Source: Candidatus Thorarchaeota archaeon
GTDB lineage: Archaea; Asgardarchaeota; Thorarchaeia; Thorarchaeales; Thorarchaeaceae
Direction of reading: 5' to 3'
Assembly: GCA_030642465.1 (NCBI GenBank)
Contig: DAOWNS010000031.1
Coordinates: 1-11,518, forward strand
Length of the DNA: 11,518 bases
Part shown: one piece after another, positions 1 through 5,884 of the stretch
Layout: every line of letters starts with the position of its first letter
How positions within the stretch are numbered: position 1 is the first letter of the stretch
Made by a program: the position numbers and the translations under genes
Notes under the pieces: model-generated
The model's input: the letters and a program-made list of their open reading frames with translations, nothing else
Database searches by the model: none
Told to the model about the DNA's origin: nothing

Positions 1-1
1 A

Positions 2-418
2 CTTGGGGGGTTGCTCGAATTTCACAGGGAGATGGTAGATGACAACCCTGCTTCAGAGGATAAAGTCGCAGGCGCTCTGAGCGAGTTGGCCACGCTGCAC
101 TTTGAGAATGATAGACCGGATGATGCCTGTGATGCGATTGATGAGTGTATCAGTATTCATGAGAAGCACCTGAAAGAGTGGAGAGGCATTTCGACGAGGA
201 TATCTCTCTCCAAGGCGCTAGTCATCAGAGCAAAGATTCTGCTCTCCGAGGAATCTGGAGCAGCGATTATCGAAGGCGCAAAGCGCGACCTACGAAGGGC
301 TATAGAGCTCAGTGAATCAGTAACAGGGTATTGGGCTCCAATGGTCAAGGAAACTACTGCAGATGCACAAGACCTGCTATCGGAACTGAATGATAGGACT
401 CAAGATAACATGGGATAG
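2..418 (+). CDS. TPR-like helical repeat protein, C-terminal part (5' end outside window)
   Basis: The reading frame is open to the left edge of the window, so this is the C-terminal 138 or so codons of a longer protein; the TTG at 11 need not be a start. The peptide is all-helical with TPR-like spacing: one helix pair around ALSELATLHFENDRPDDACD and IDECISIHEKHL, and a second around SKALVIRAKILLSEESG and AKRDLRRAIELSES. TPR arrays are protein-protein interaction scaffolds, often the C-terminal part of larger archaeal regulators or signalling proteins. What domain precedes it cannot be seen. It ends in TAG 64 bp before the end of the convergent transposase remnant. The TPR call is inferred from the repeat pattern; the specific role is unknown. 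Confidence 0.6.
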   Translation, partial: LGGLLEFHREMVDDNPASEDKVAGALSELATLHFENDRPDDACDAIDECISIHEKHLKEWRGISTRISLSKALVIRAKILLSEESGAAIIEGAKRDLRRAIELSESVTGYWAPMVKETTADAQDLLSELNDRTQDNMG

Positions 419-431
419 GCGGCCTGTTGAA

Positions 432-456
432 ACCAGACAGAAATGGGAGTCTTGGT
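432..456. repeat. Imperfect hairpin, possible IS200/IS605 right-end structure or gene terminator
   Basis: ACCAGAC (432-438) pairs with GTCTTGGT (449-456) as a 7-bp stem with one bulged T and a 10-nt loop. It lies 26 bp beyond the 3' end of the TnpB remnant and 14 bp after the stop of the TPR gene. IS200/IS605 elements carry subterminal imperfect hairpins just downstream of tnpB, so this may be the surviving element end. No T tract follows on the + strand, which argues against a simple terminator for the TPR gene. Confidence 0.35.
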
Positions 457-481
457 GTACAGCTGTCTACGCATATTCAGC

Positions 482-1102
482 TCATAGATCCTCTTTGAAA
501 AACTGTAATTGTGGATTTTGGGATGCTTTTCGAACGTTGATGGCGGCCGAGGATTTTTCCGCGGTTCTTACCATGGCGGGATCGGTAGCACTCACGAACG
601 ACTCGAGAGTCGCCTGTTCATTGTACTCAGCCACGGACGACCCTTTCGAACCTGACAAGTTCTGGGGTCGTGAGGACTTCCCCTTAGAACGGCGAGCGTT
701 CCTCCGGGCTTTCGGGGTAAGCTTCCCCTCCCTTTCGTGAGGATGAAGCCAACTCCCTAGTCCTTTCTCATCCTTCAGTGAAGGAATGAGCATAATGAGG
801 CGCCTTGCGATGTTGATGGCGCCATTCTTGTCGGCATTGGTCTTATGACCGCAGGTGTGGCAGATGAAGACAGACTGCTTCGGTCGAACTCCAATGTGCC
901 CACACTTGGAACAGACTCGGCTAGTCCAGTACTCACGAACCGGAATGAATCGGGAATCACGACCACCGACCTTCCAGCCATTCTCAGACAACTTCTGCCT
1001 TAACGCATTGGTGACTCTTGCAAAGGATCACCTAGCGACCATCGCCCGGAATGCCTTCGGTTTCTTGCTATCCCTGTTGGTACAAATTTCGACCTTTCTG
1101 TT
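482..1102 (-). pseudogene. tnpB: Decayed TnpB (IS200/IS605 OrfB-type RNA-guided nuclease), C-terminal remnant
   Basis: The 169 codons from the TTG at 991 down to 482 encode the C-terminal part of a TnpB-type protein. It has the zinc ribbon CSKCGH...CHTCGH (Cys 27, 30, 45, 48 counted from that TTG), followed by TNADKNGAINIARR, which carries the third RuvC Asp (D54). A basic C-terminal tail of about 100 residues follows. Intact TnpB proteins are about 350-450 residues; the N-terminal part and the first two RuvC acidic residues are missing. Reading further upstream in the same frame (992-1102) gives TnpB-like sequence (KKPKAFRAMVAR, then FARVTNALRQKL) interrupted by TGA at 1028-1030, and the frame closes at 1103-1105. 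So this is a dead remnant with 5' truncation and a nonsense mutation. No TnpA lies beside it. The zinc ribbon identification is firm; how far homology extends beyond 1030 is uncertain. Confidence 0.85.
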
Positions 1103-1175
1103 TCATATCCAACCAAAAGGGTTTGACAAAGATAATAAACCTAGATGAGAACGCACCCATTGTCGGGGAATCGTA

Positions 1176-2381
1176 TTGAGTGAGAGGTCTAAGAAAGCAG
1201 TCACTCTAGTCATGATCGCCATCTCAATTGTTAGCTATAGCATATTCACAAATCTTCCATCAGTCGCCGAACATGAGGGGTGGCTTATCAGACAATATGA
1301 TGAGGTCCAATATTCTGTGAACGCGGAAATCCGCGCCGGAGATACTTTTGTTGCTGATATCCTTAATGAATATGGAATTGTGTCAGGCTCAAGCTTTTGG
1401 ATTCGCGCCGCGGAAACCCCTTCAACCGTGAATATTTCTGGAATTTGTGAAAATCTGTTGGAATTCATAGGTGTAGTTCCAGTTGAACAGCAGCTCGGTC
1501 AGGATTGGGTTCTCCGAAACTCGAGTCTACCCTTTTTCCTGCCTACTGGATACTGGGACGAAATCGATGAAGTGTTGAACCAGACCGTTGGCATTGATTT
1601 GGAGGAGGAGTGGTGGGGAGAGATGACCATCACCACATCCATTGACTCAGCAGAATTGGGTGTTCTGGAGTGTTTTCTAGCTTGGGAGAAAGAAAATGGG
1701 ATTCTACAAGGGATGACAATCAATGCCACATCACATGATGGATGGGATTTCATTCGTCTATCGCTTTCCGGCCAGCGACTCGCTTACCAAGCGGATATTG
1801 ACTACTTGCTGCAGTCCGTCAATAGGAACGTTCCTGTTCTAATACTCCTGTTCGGCTGCTTTGGTCCCTTCTTTGTACTATCATTTCTCTGGAGGGCAGA
1901 GATTGAAAAGCGCCTGCGAAAGCAACTTCTCGGGTCCTTGGAAGACCGACTGGAGGAATACGGCCGTGTTTATCTACTCCTATGGACAACTGGACTTCTC
2001 ATCACTGCAATAACAAGTCTTAGGGCATCCCAATTCTCCTCGGAATCGATAGTGCCTATGATCGAATCATATTGTCTTGCGATTCTTCTTGGCTCATTTG
2101 TTTCATTCTATAAATTAAGGAACATCGAGTGGAATTCTAAGCCAGTGGAGCTGATTCAGTATGGACTCGTGTCTATGGCGGCCTTTGTGAGCGGCCTTTT
2201 TGTTTTTCAACCTGGAGAAGTTGCTACCCCGCTTGCTTATGTTTTACCGCTTATCTTGATTCTAGGTGCACTGGTTCTCCTGGTTGGTATGTATCCTCTA
2301 AGAGGTCTCAGCTCAACTACTCAAAGTGAAATTGTTGAGAGAGATGAGATTTCATCAATGATGGAAAACGAGGACAGTTGA
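1176..2381 (+). CDS. Uncharacterised membrane protein with a large extracytoplasmic domain and six predicted helices
   Basis: Not a family I recognise. Of 401 residues, helix 1 is at about 8-27, right after a basic start (SERSKK), acting as a signal anchor. Residues 28-215 form a soluble, acidic, Trp-rich domain, probably outside the cell, with several N-x-S/T sites. Five more hydrophobic segments follow at about 218-239, 265-282, 294-312, 325-345 and 352-373. The stretch between helices 2 and 3 is highly charged (AEIEKRLRKQ onward) and should be cytoplasmic; the tail is acidic. This layout resembles sensors or transport accessory proteins, but no motif supports an activity. The TTG start at 1176 was chosen because an in-frame stop lies at 1146-1148, no ATG or GTG lies between, and a GGGGAA stretch precedes it. 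The next ATG (codon 13) would cut into helix 1. A weak A/T-rich element (GATAATAAA, from 1131) could be its promoter. Confidence 0.75.
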   Translation: MSERSKKAVTLVMIAISIVSYSIFTNLPSVAEHEGWLIRQYDEVQYSVNAEIRAGDTFVADILNEYGIVSGSSFWIRAAETPSTVNISGICENLLEFIGVVPVEQQLGQDWVLRNSSLPFFLPTGYWDEIDEVLNQTVGIDLEEEWWGEMTITTSIDSAELGVLECFLAWEKENGILQGMTINATSHDGWDFIRLSLSGQRLAYQADIDYLLQSVNRNVPVLILLFGCFGPFFVLSFLWRAEIEKRLRKQLLGSLEDRLEEYGRVYLLLWTTGLLITAITSLRASQFSSESIVPMIESYCLAILLGSFVSFYKLRNIEWNSKPVELIQYGLVSMAAFVSGLFVFQPGEVATPLAYVLPLILILGALVLLVGMYPLRGLSSTTQSEIVERDEISSMMENEDS

Positions 2382-2714
2382 CCGGAGACTAATCCTCCAG
2401 TCGTGCTTCTTTACTAAACACCACATCGCTTCTTTGGGAATTCGGTGATGGACTTCTGCCTTCAGGAACTCCTCTAATGCACTGAGTGCATGCCAAGACC
2501 TTGCATATCCTACTAAGTCTTCAAGTTCGATTCCAGTAAATGACTCCATACGCATCTCCTCTAAAAGAATCCTAAGCTCATCGACCAAGAATCGGTCAAG
2601 GTCAGAGCTTGTGTCTGAGGTCCACATTTCTAACGACTTGACACAAGCCCTCCTTCCTATGAAACTCCAACCAGAACAGCGGTAGGCTCTTAGGGGCTTT
2701 ATATCAAGAGGCAC
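2355..2714 (-). CDS. Small uncharacterised protein, convergent with the membrane protein gene
   Basis: About 119 residues from a GTG at 2714. The protein looks genuine in composition: an amphipathic helical core (LDRFLVDELRILLEEMRMES, then IELEDLVGYARSWHALSALEEFLKAEVHH) with several Trp and Cys residues, and it fills what would otherwise be a 370-bp gap. Its 3' end overlaps the convergent upstream gene by 27 bp. The start is unsettled: GTG at 2729, GTG at 2714 and ATG at 2627 are all in frame, and none has a well-placed Shine-Dalgarno. A GGAAGGAGG stretch lies about 21 nt before the ATG at 2627. The frame stays open past 2729 into the divergent gene, but that part is probably antisense. No family recognised; could also be a decayed gene. 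Confidence 0.45.
   Translation of the reverse strand: MPLDIKPLRAYRCSGWSFIGRRACVKSLEMWTSDTSSDLDRFLVDELRILLEEMRMESFTGIELEDLVGYARSWHALSALEEFLKAEVHHRIPKEAMWCLVKKHDWRISLRSTVLVFHH
2698..2705 (+). promoter_or_regulatory. TATA-box-like element for the nuclease-like gene
   Basis: TTTATATC lies about 50 bp before the GTG at 2754, which would place transcription start near 2727 and leave a short leader. The other strand reads GATATAAA, so the same element could serve the divergent small ORF if that gene starts at 2627. The call rests on sequence match and spacing only. Confidence 0.4.
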
Positions 2715-2753
2715 AAGAGCCCACAGCACAGTAAGAACTGAGTTGGTGACATC

Positions 2754-3497
2754 GTGGCAAAAGACAAGTTTTCCCGAGATTTGGACCATCTGCTTATGCA
2801 AATCAAACCCAGGACAAATCCAAAAGTGATGCAGCAGCTGGTTGAAGTCCGGAATAGGCTGGTGAGCCTTCACAAGCGTCGCTTGGTGAAGATCAACCAC
2901 AGTGTTATGGAGGTTCTTTGTGCCTGGCATCTAATTGAGCGTGGGTACCGAGTAGTTGTAGAACATCCGCTTGATGGTGGCGCCCTAGTTGCCGACATAT
3001 ATGCTGTGAGCTCTCGCTCAGAAGCATCAGCATTTTCAACAGATTCACCTAGTCGTAGCGACCAGAAGCCACACAGAAGGGATAGCACTACGCTAGGTTC
3101 TAGGGAAACACTAGTGGTAGAAGTGGAAACCGGATTCGTGCCGCCAGAGGCTGCTCTCGCACCGATACACTATAGACAGGCACGGATTGCTGCAAAGATA
3201 GCTCGGTATAGTGGTCATAGCCAAAGATTCGCCCTAGCCACACCCGGTTACCATGTTCTACAAGTGCCTGAAGTCCTTCTTCGGTTTCCAGAGAATCGTA
3301 AAAAGAAAGAACTGCAGCAATTGAAGGCTCTCTGTGATACCTACTACTCGTCGCCATCCATCGCAATGGACTTGCTTGCTCAGACTGCACTTGACTCCAT
3401 CTACATCTTGAATGTTGATTTGGGGCGGGTCGTACAGGTCCCACCTAATCGTTACCTTGCCATGATCCTGAAAGCAAACGGCCTATTCGAAGCATAG
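2754..3497 (+). CDS. PD-(D/E)XK-like (restriction endonuclease-like fold) protein
   Basis: 247 residues from a GTG. Residues 1-48 form a basic helical segment. Residues 49-83 (HSVMEVLCAWHLIERGY, then VVVEHPL, then VADIYAV) and 119-127 (TLVVEVETG) reproduce the nuclease-fold order: helix with Glu (E53), strand, Asp-bearing strand (D81), Glu-bearing strand (E123). This fits Hjc/REase-like archaeal nucleases acting on DNA. The usual ExK Lys is not present: the motif reads E123-V-E125, so the Lys may be replaced or supplied from elsewhere (K148 in the next helix). Residues 88-117 are a polar, probably disordered insertion rich in Ser, Arg and Asp. The C-terminal third has no recognised motif. It stands alone, with no methyltransferase or specificity gene nearby, so a classical restriction pair is not indicated. 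Fold assignment is by motif order only. Confidence 0.7.
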   Translation: MAKDKFSRDLDHLLMQIKPRTNPKVMQQLVEVRNRLVSLHKRRLVKINHSVMEVLCAWHLIERGYRVVVEHPLDGGALVADIYAVSSRSEASAFSTDSPSRSDQKPHRRDSTTLGSRETLVVEVETGFVPPEAALAPIHYRQARIAAKIARYSGHSQRFALATPGYHVLQVPEVLLRFPENRKKKELQQLKALCDTYYSSPSIAMDLLAQTALDSIYILNVDLGRVVQVPPNRYLAMILKANGLFEA

Positions 3498-3596
3498 GCT
3501 GCCCTCTTCCTTATCGTGATTGCCTTACCATTTGCAGGACAGAACAATGCATAGATGAACCTGATTGCCCTCAACAATCCCCGCACCACGTCATTC

Positions 3597-3610
3597 ACAA
3601 AGTTTATCTA
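3597..3610 (+). promoter_or_regulatory. BRE/TATA-like promoter pointing into a region without an ORF
   Basis: ACAAAG directly followed by TTTATCTA (3603-3610) matches the archaeal BRE plus TATA arrangement. Initiation 25-28 bp downstream would fall near 3630, immediately before the first strand of the terminal helix of the RNA candidate. No + strand reading frame of useful length follows before 3945. Confidence 0.5.
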
Positions 3611-3629
3611 GATTTGCGTCTAAATAGTT

Positions 3630-3866
3630 AGATGGCCGTCCGAGGAGTACGCTAACGACAGACGTGCTGAGTCTGGTCATGCTGAGCGAAGCCAGAAACC
3701 CAATCGAAAGATGGTGGAGCGACTAAGACAGCGTGAAGGGCTGATTGGCGAGAGGCAAAGCTGAGCGACGAAACGTTTACGATGAATGTAAAACGGCGCG
3801 ATTAAGACAGCAGTGCTGAACGAGAAATCATCGAACACCTGTCGGGGCTTAGACTCGGGCGGCCTT
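3630..3866 (+). ncRNA. Candidate structured non-coding RNA of about 235 nt, class unknown
   Basis: The ends pair: 3634-3644 (GGCCGTCCGAG) with 3854-3864 (CTCGGGCGGCC), 11 contiguous bp with one G-U. Pairing resumes inside: CTAA 3652-3655 with TTAG 3849-3852; CGACAG 3656-3661 with CTGTCG 3839-3844; GTG 3664-3666 with CAC 3836-3838. Local hairpins inside are TCTGGT 3672-3677 with GCCAGA 3691-3696; ATC 3703-3705 with GAT 3710-3712, closed by a GAAA tetraloop; CGTTTAC with GTAAAACG (3774-3795); and two CAGC/GCTG hairpins. A TATA-like element lies 20-30 bp upstream and a T-rich tract follows directly. It sits between two convergent protein genes, where no mRNA promoter is needed. A GGGGCTTA just before the closing strand recalls RNase P, but that RNA's other conserved blocks were not found. 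Confidence 0.5.
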
Positions 3867-3895
3867 CTTGGTTTTGGGTTTCGAGTTTCTTCCTT
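3865..3895 (+). terminator. T-rich tract, candidate archaeal terminator of the RNA candidate
   Basis: Directly after the last base of the terminal helix come four T clusters (TTCTT, TTTT, TTT, TTTCTT) within 31 bp. Archaeal RNA polymerase terminates on T-rich non-template stretches, so placement and composition fit the 3' end of the RNA candidate. Confidence 0.4.
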
Positions 3896-3945
3896 GCCAC
3901 TAGGGACCCTAAGCAATTGTGAGGTGAAGAACTCTCAGTTCCATT

Positions 3946-5226
3946 TCATGATTCCGACATGGCCTCCGGCGACCTGTTCATGAAATCTCTGTAGAACTCC
4001 AAGTGTTTCTCAGCGATGGCTTCCCAACTGAATCTATCGCGGACTAGGACCAGTCCCGCCCTGCCGATTCTCTCTGCAAGTTCCCTGTTCTCCAGCAACT
4101 CAACAATGGCAGTTGAGAACTCCTCTTGGTTCGTAGGATCTGTGATAATGCAATCCCGGTGATCATGTAGGAACTCGGATATTCCTGCGAACTTGGATAC
4201 CACAGTTGGCGTTTGGCAGGCCATGGCTTCCAAGGCGGTCATGCCAAAGGGCTCGAAAGTTGAAGGGAGCACGAACAGCCTTGCTCGCTTATAGAGAGCA
4301 CGCATTTTCTCGTCTGGGACATATCCTATAACATGGACTAGGTCACCCATGCTGTGCTCCTCGATTATATTCTGAATCTTTTTGAGGAGCTTCACTTCTC
4401 TGGGTTTGGGCGATGGGGACCCTCCACCTATCACCAGATGAATGCCAGACACTTTCCGCTTCACAAGATCAAAGGCATTGAGGAGGACCTCGTGTCCCTT
4501 GCTTTCATCGATTCTGCTGAGACAGAAGATGTAGTTCGCTGGCAACTCCGAATCGCCCGATGCTTCTTCTGGATGGAACGCTTCAATATCAACACCGGGA
4601 GGAATAATCACAGTATTTTCGGATTGGAAATCGTAGAGTGACTTCATGATCTGTATCTGGACCTTTGTTGTGGTGGTCTGTCCATTGACTGCACGGAAGA
4701 CCTTACTTTCTTCTCCTATCCGTTGATTGAACCTGTATTTCTCCTCCATTTCCTCAGAGTGTCCTTTCATCCGCTTGCGTTTCCGAGCACCAAGAGAGTG
4801 TGAAGTAAAGAAGACAGGTTTGTCAAGAGCCTTGGCCACAATCACCGCCACTATTCCCGCATCAACGTAGTGTGCGTGAAATAGATCGTAGTTCAACTCA
4901 TTCTTTCGAATGAATTTGGTCATATTGTGAGCCAACTCAGGCAGAATGTCATAGAGTTCTTCCTTTGGTATGAATTTCATGGGTCCTGCAGGTATTCGGA
5001 CTATCCTCAGGTTGCTATCACCGAGGACATGCTCAACGCGTTCTTTTGACTTGTCAAACCGCCTGGTGTAGATGTCGACTCTTATGCCCTGTTTGGAGAG
5101 AGCCTTGGACAGCTGGAGCACGTATACGACCTGCCCGCCAGTGTCCGTCCTACCTAGCTGAGGTTCAAAATCAACGTAGCCATGTGTGCTTAACATGCAG
5201 ATACTCTTAATCTCCGTTCTTGTCAG
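3946..5226 (-). CDS. GT4 family glycosyltransferase, sucrose-phosphate-synthase-like
   Basis: A retaining GT-B enzyme that transfers a sugar from a nucleotide-sugar donor. Counting from the ATG at 5196 (416 residues): the N-terminal acceptor lobe starts with MLSTHGYVDFEPQLGR and the TDTGGQVVYV loop (17-26) typical of sucrose synthase/sucrose-phosphate synthase relatives, then HAHYVDAG (108-114) and FTSHSLG (130-136). The donor lobe has IIPPGVD, LSRIDESKG with R228 and K233, and EPFGMTALE (E315, E323), the E-x7-E signature. The ATG would remove half of the first beta strand. An in-frame CTG at 5224-5226 lies 9 nt after a perfect GGAGG, giving about 10 more residues (TRTEIKSIC ahead of the Met), and is the start used here. 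The acceptor is unproven: no sucrose phosphatase is present. The cupin gene lies 107 bp upstream (137 bp if the ATG is used). Confidence 0.85.
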   Translation of the reverse strand: MTRTEIKSICMLSTHGYVDFEPQLGRTDTGGQVVYVLQLSKALSKQGIRVDIYTRRFDKSKERVEHVLGDSNLRIVRIPAGPMKFIPKEELYDILPELAHNMTKFIRKNELNYDLFHAHYVDAGIVAVIVAKALDKPVFFTSHSLGARKRKRMKGHSEEMEEKYRFNQRIGEESKVFRAVNGQTTTTKVQIQIMKSLYDFQSENTVIIPPGVDIEAFHPEEASGDSELPANYIFCLSRIDESKGHEVLLNAFDLVKRKVSGIHLVIGGGSPSPKPREVKLLKKIQNIIEEHSMGDLVHVIGYVPDEKMRALYKRARLFVLPSTFEPFGMTALEAMACQTPTVVSKFAGISEFLHDHRDCIITDPTNQEEFSTAIVELLENRELAERIGRAGLVLVRDRFSWEAIAEKHLEFYRDFMNRSPEAMSES

Positions 5227-5232
5227 TCTAGG

Positions 5233-5241
5233 TCACCTCCC
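5233..5241 (-). promoter_or_regulatory. Strong Shine-Dalgarno that favours a CTG start for the glycosyltransferase
   Basis: The minus strand reads GGGAGGTGA here. It lies 6 nt from an in-frame CTG (5226-5224), but about 36 nt from the first in-frame ATG (5196), too far for normal initiation. The TGA inside it is the in-frame stop that bounds the gene upstream. No ATG, GTG or TTG lies in frame between it and 5196. Confidence 0.5.
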
Positions 5242-5333
5242 ATGCCTCAAGTATCGATGGCGTCAATCACTGCTTTATGGGTTCTGCTCAGTCCAAGTGG
5301 AAGGCTTGGAGCAAAGGCATTTTGATTGCGAAC

Positions 5334-5702
5334 CTAAACCAGCTCTTCGTCCTCTGCCCGCCATGATGGATATACTATGCACAGGAACACCAAGTCAGCA
5401 TCACCTGTGTTCTCGATGTATTGTATTGCGTTCGGGGGAACATATATCGTGTCGCCGGGGCCCACATCTTCAGACTCTTCTCCAATATACATGCGTCCGC
5501 TTCCTTTGAGAATGTAGTATATCTCGGAGGATGTCTTGATTCTATGAGATAGTGAAGCATTTCCCAGTTTGACGATTGCATGGGCGATGCTGTAGTCTAG
5601 CTTCAGATTTCCATCATCGTGGAGGGGATTGATGATTTCACGAAGGATTGTATCATCGATAGCAATGATTTCCTTGAGGTTTTCAAGGCGTCGAACAAGC
5701 AT
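5334..5702 (-). CDS. Small single-domain cupin with degenerate metal site
   Basis: 122 residues, one beta-barrel cupin domain. Cupin motif 1 is LSHRIKTSSEIYYILKGSGR (51-70) and motif 2 is GPGDTIYVPPNAIQYIENTG (81-100). In canonical cupins motif 1 supplies two His (HxH) and a Glu and motif 2 one His. Here H53 and E60 remain, but the second His position is Ile55 and the motif 2 His is Gln94. So it probably binds metal weakly or not at all, and may bind a sugar or act as an isomerase-like or regulatory barrel. The C-terminal LVFLCIVYPSWRAEDEE follows the last strand. The ATG at 5702 has AGGAG 9 nt upstream. It lies ahead of the glycosyltransferase on the same strand; the gap is long enough for a separate promoter. 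The substrate is unknown. Confidence 0.85.
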   Translation of the reverse strand: MLVRRLENLKEIIAIDDTILREIINPLHDDGNLKLDYSIAHAIVKLGNASLSHRIKTSSEIYYILKGSGRMYIGEESEDVGPGDTIYVPPNAIQYIENTGDADLVFLCIVYPSWRAEDEELV

Positions 5703-5884
5703 AGTTCATTTCTCCTGTAGGAACATATACACAATCGGACTCATTTTGTGCCCTACGCATCCAAGCTGCCGGAACAATGACACCAAGGAAGGACCTCTGT
5801 TTGAGTGTAGTTGGCCTAGAATCCCGCTGAGAGCGTCGATTTAACCTTGTCCCATGTGAACTTGGTTAGCAGAGATAAGTGGGA
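5703..5884. other. Intergenic gap between the solute-binding protein and cupin genes
   Basis: 182 bp without a gene. On the minus strand it ends in the Shine-Dalgarno of the cupin gene. A TATA-like GTATATG lies near 5726-5733, only about 27 bp from the ATG, which is close for a leader carrying an SD, so the cupin promoter is not assigned. No strong hairpin or repeat seen. Confidence 0.4.

Noticed and set aside
390..740. 116-codon + strand ORF.
   Set aside because: It is antisense to the TnpB zinc-ribbon remnant's tail and overlaps the TPR gene end; a shadow frame.
2521..2540. AGTTCGATTCCAGT resembling a tRNA T-arm.
   Set aside because: The flanking bases do not form the 5-bp T stem, no D or anticodon arm fits nearby, and it lies in a plausible coding frame on the other strand.
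2715..2930. Extension of the small minus-strand ORF to 191 codons.
   Set aside because: The extra N-terminal part is antisense to the start of the nuclease-like gene and has no initiation signal.
3630..3870. RNase P RNA: GGGGCTTA directly before the closing helix strand, and GATGAATG inside.
   Set aside because: The GAGGAAAGTCC-type block and the ACAGAAA and GGTAAGAG blocks are not recognisable, GATGAATG sits in a hairpin loop, and no P4-like pairing with a 5' AAGTCC strand is found. A covariance model could overturn this.
3630..3870. SRP (7S) RNA because of the long end-to-end pairing.
   Set aside because: The conserved domain IV sequence with GGTCAGG and GGAAGG...AGCAG is absent, and the length is below the usual archaeal 300 nt.
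3677..3916. 79-codon minus-strand ORF across the RNA candidate.
   Set aside because: Composition is basic and irregular, there is no Shine-Dalgarno, and it lies over paired RNA strands; most likely chance.
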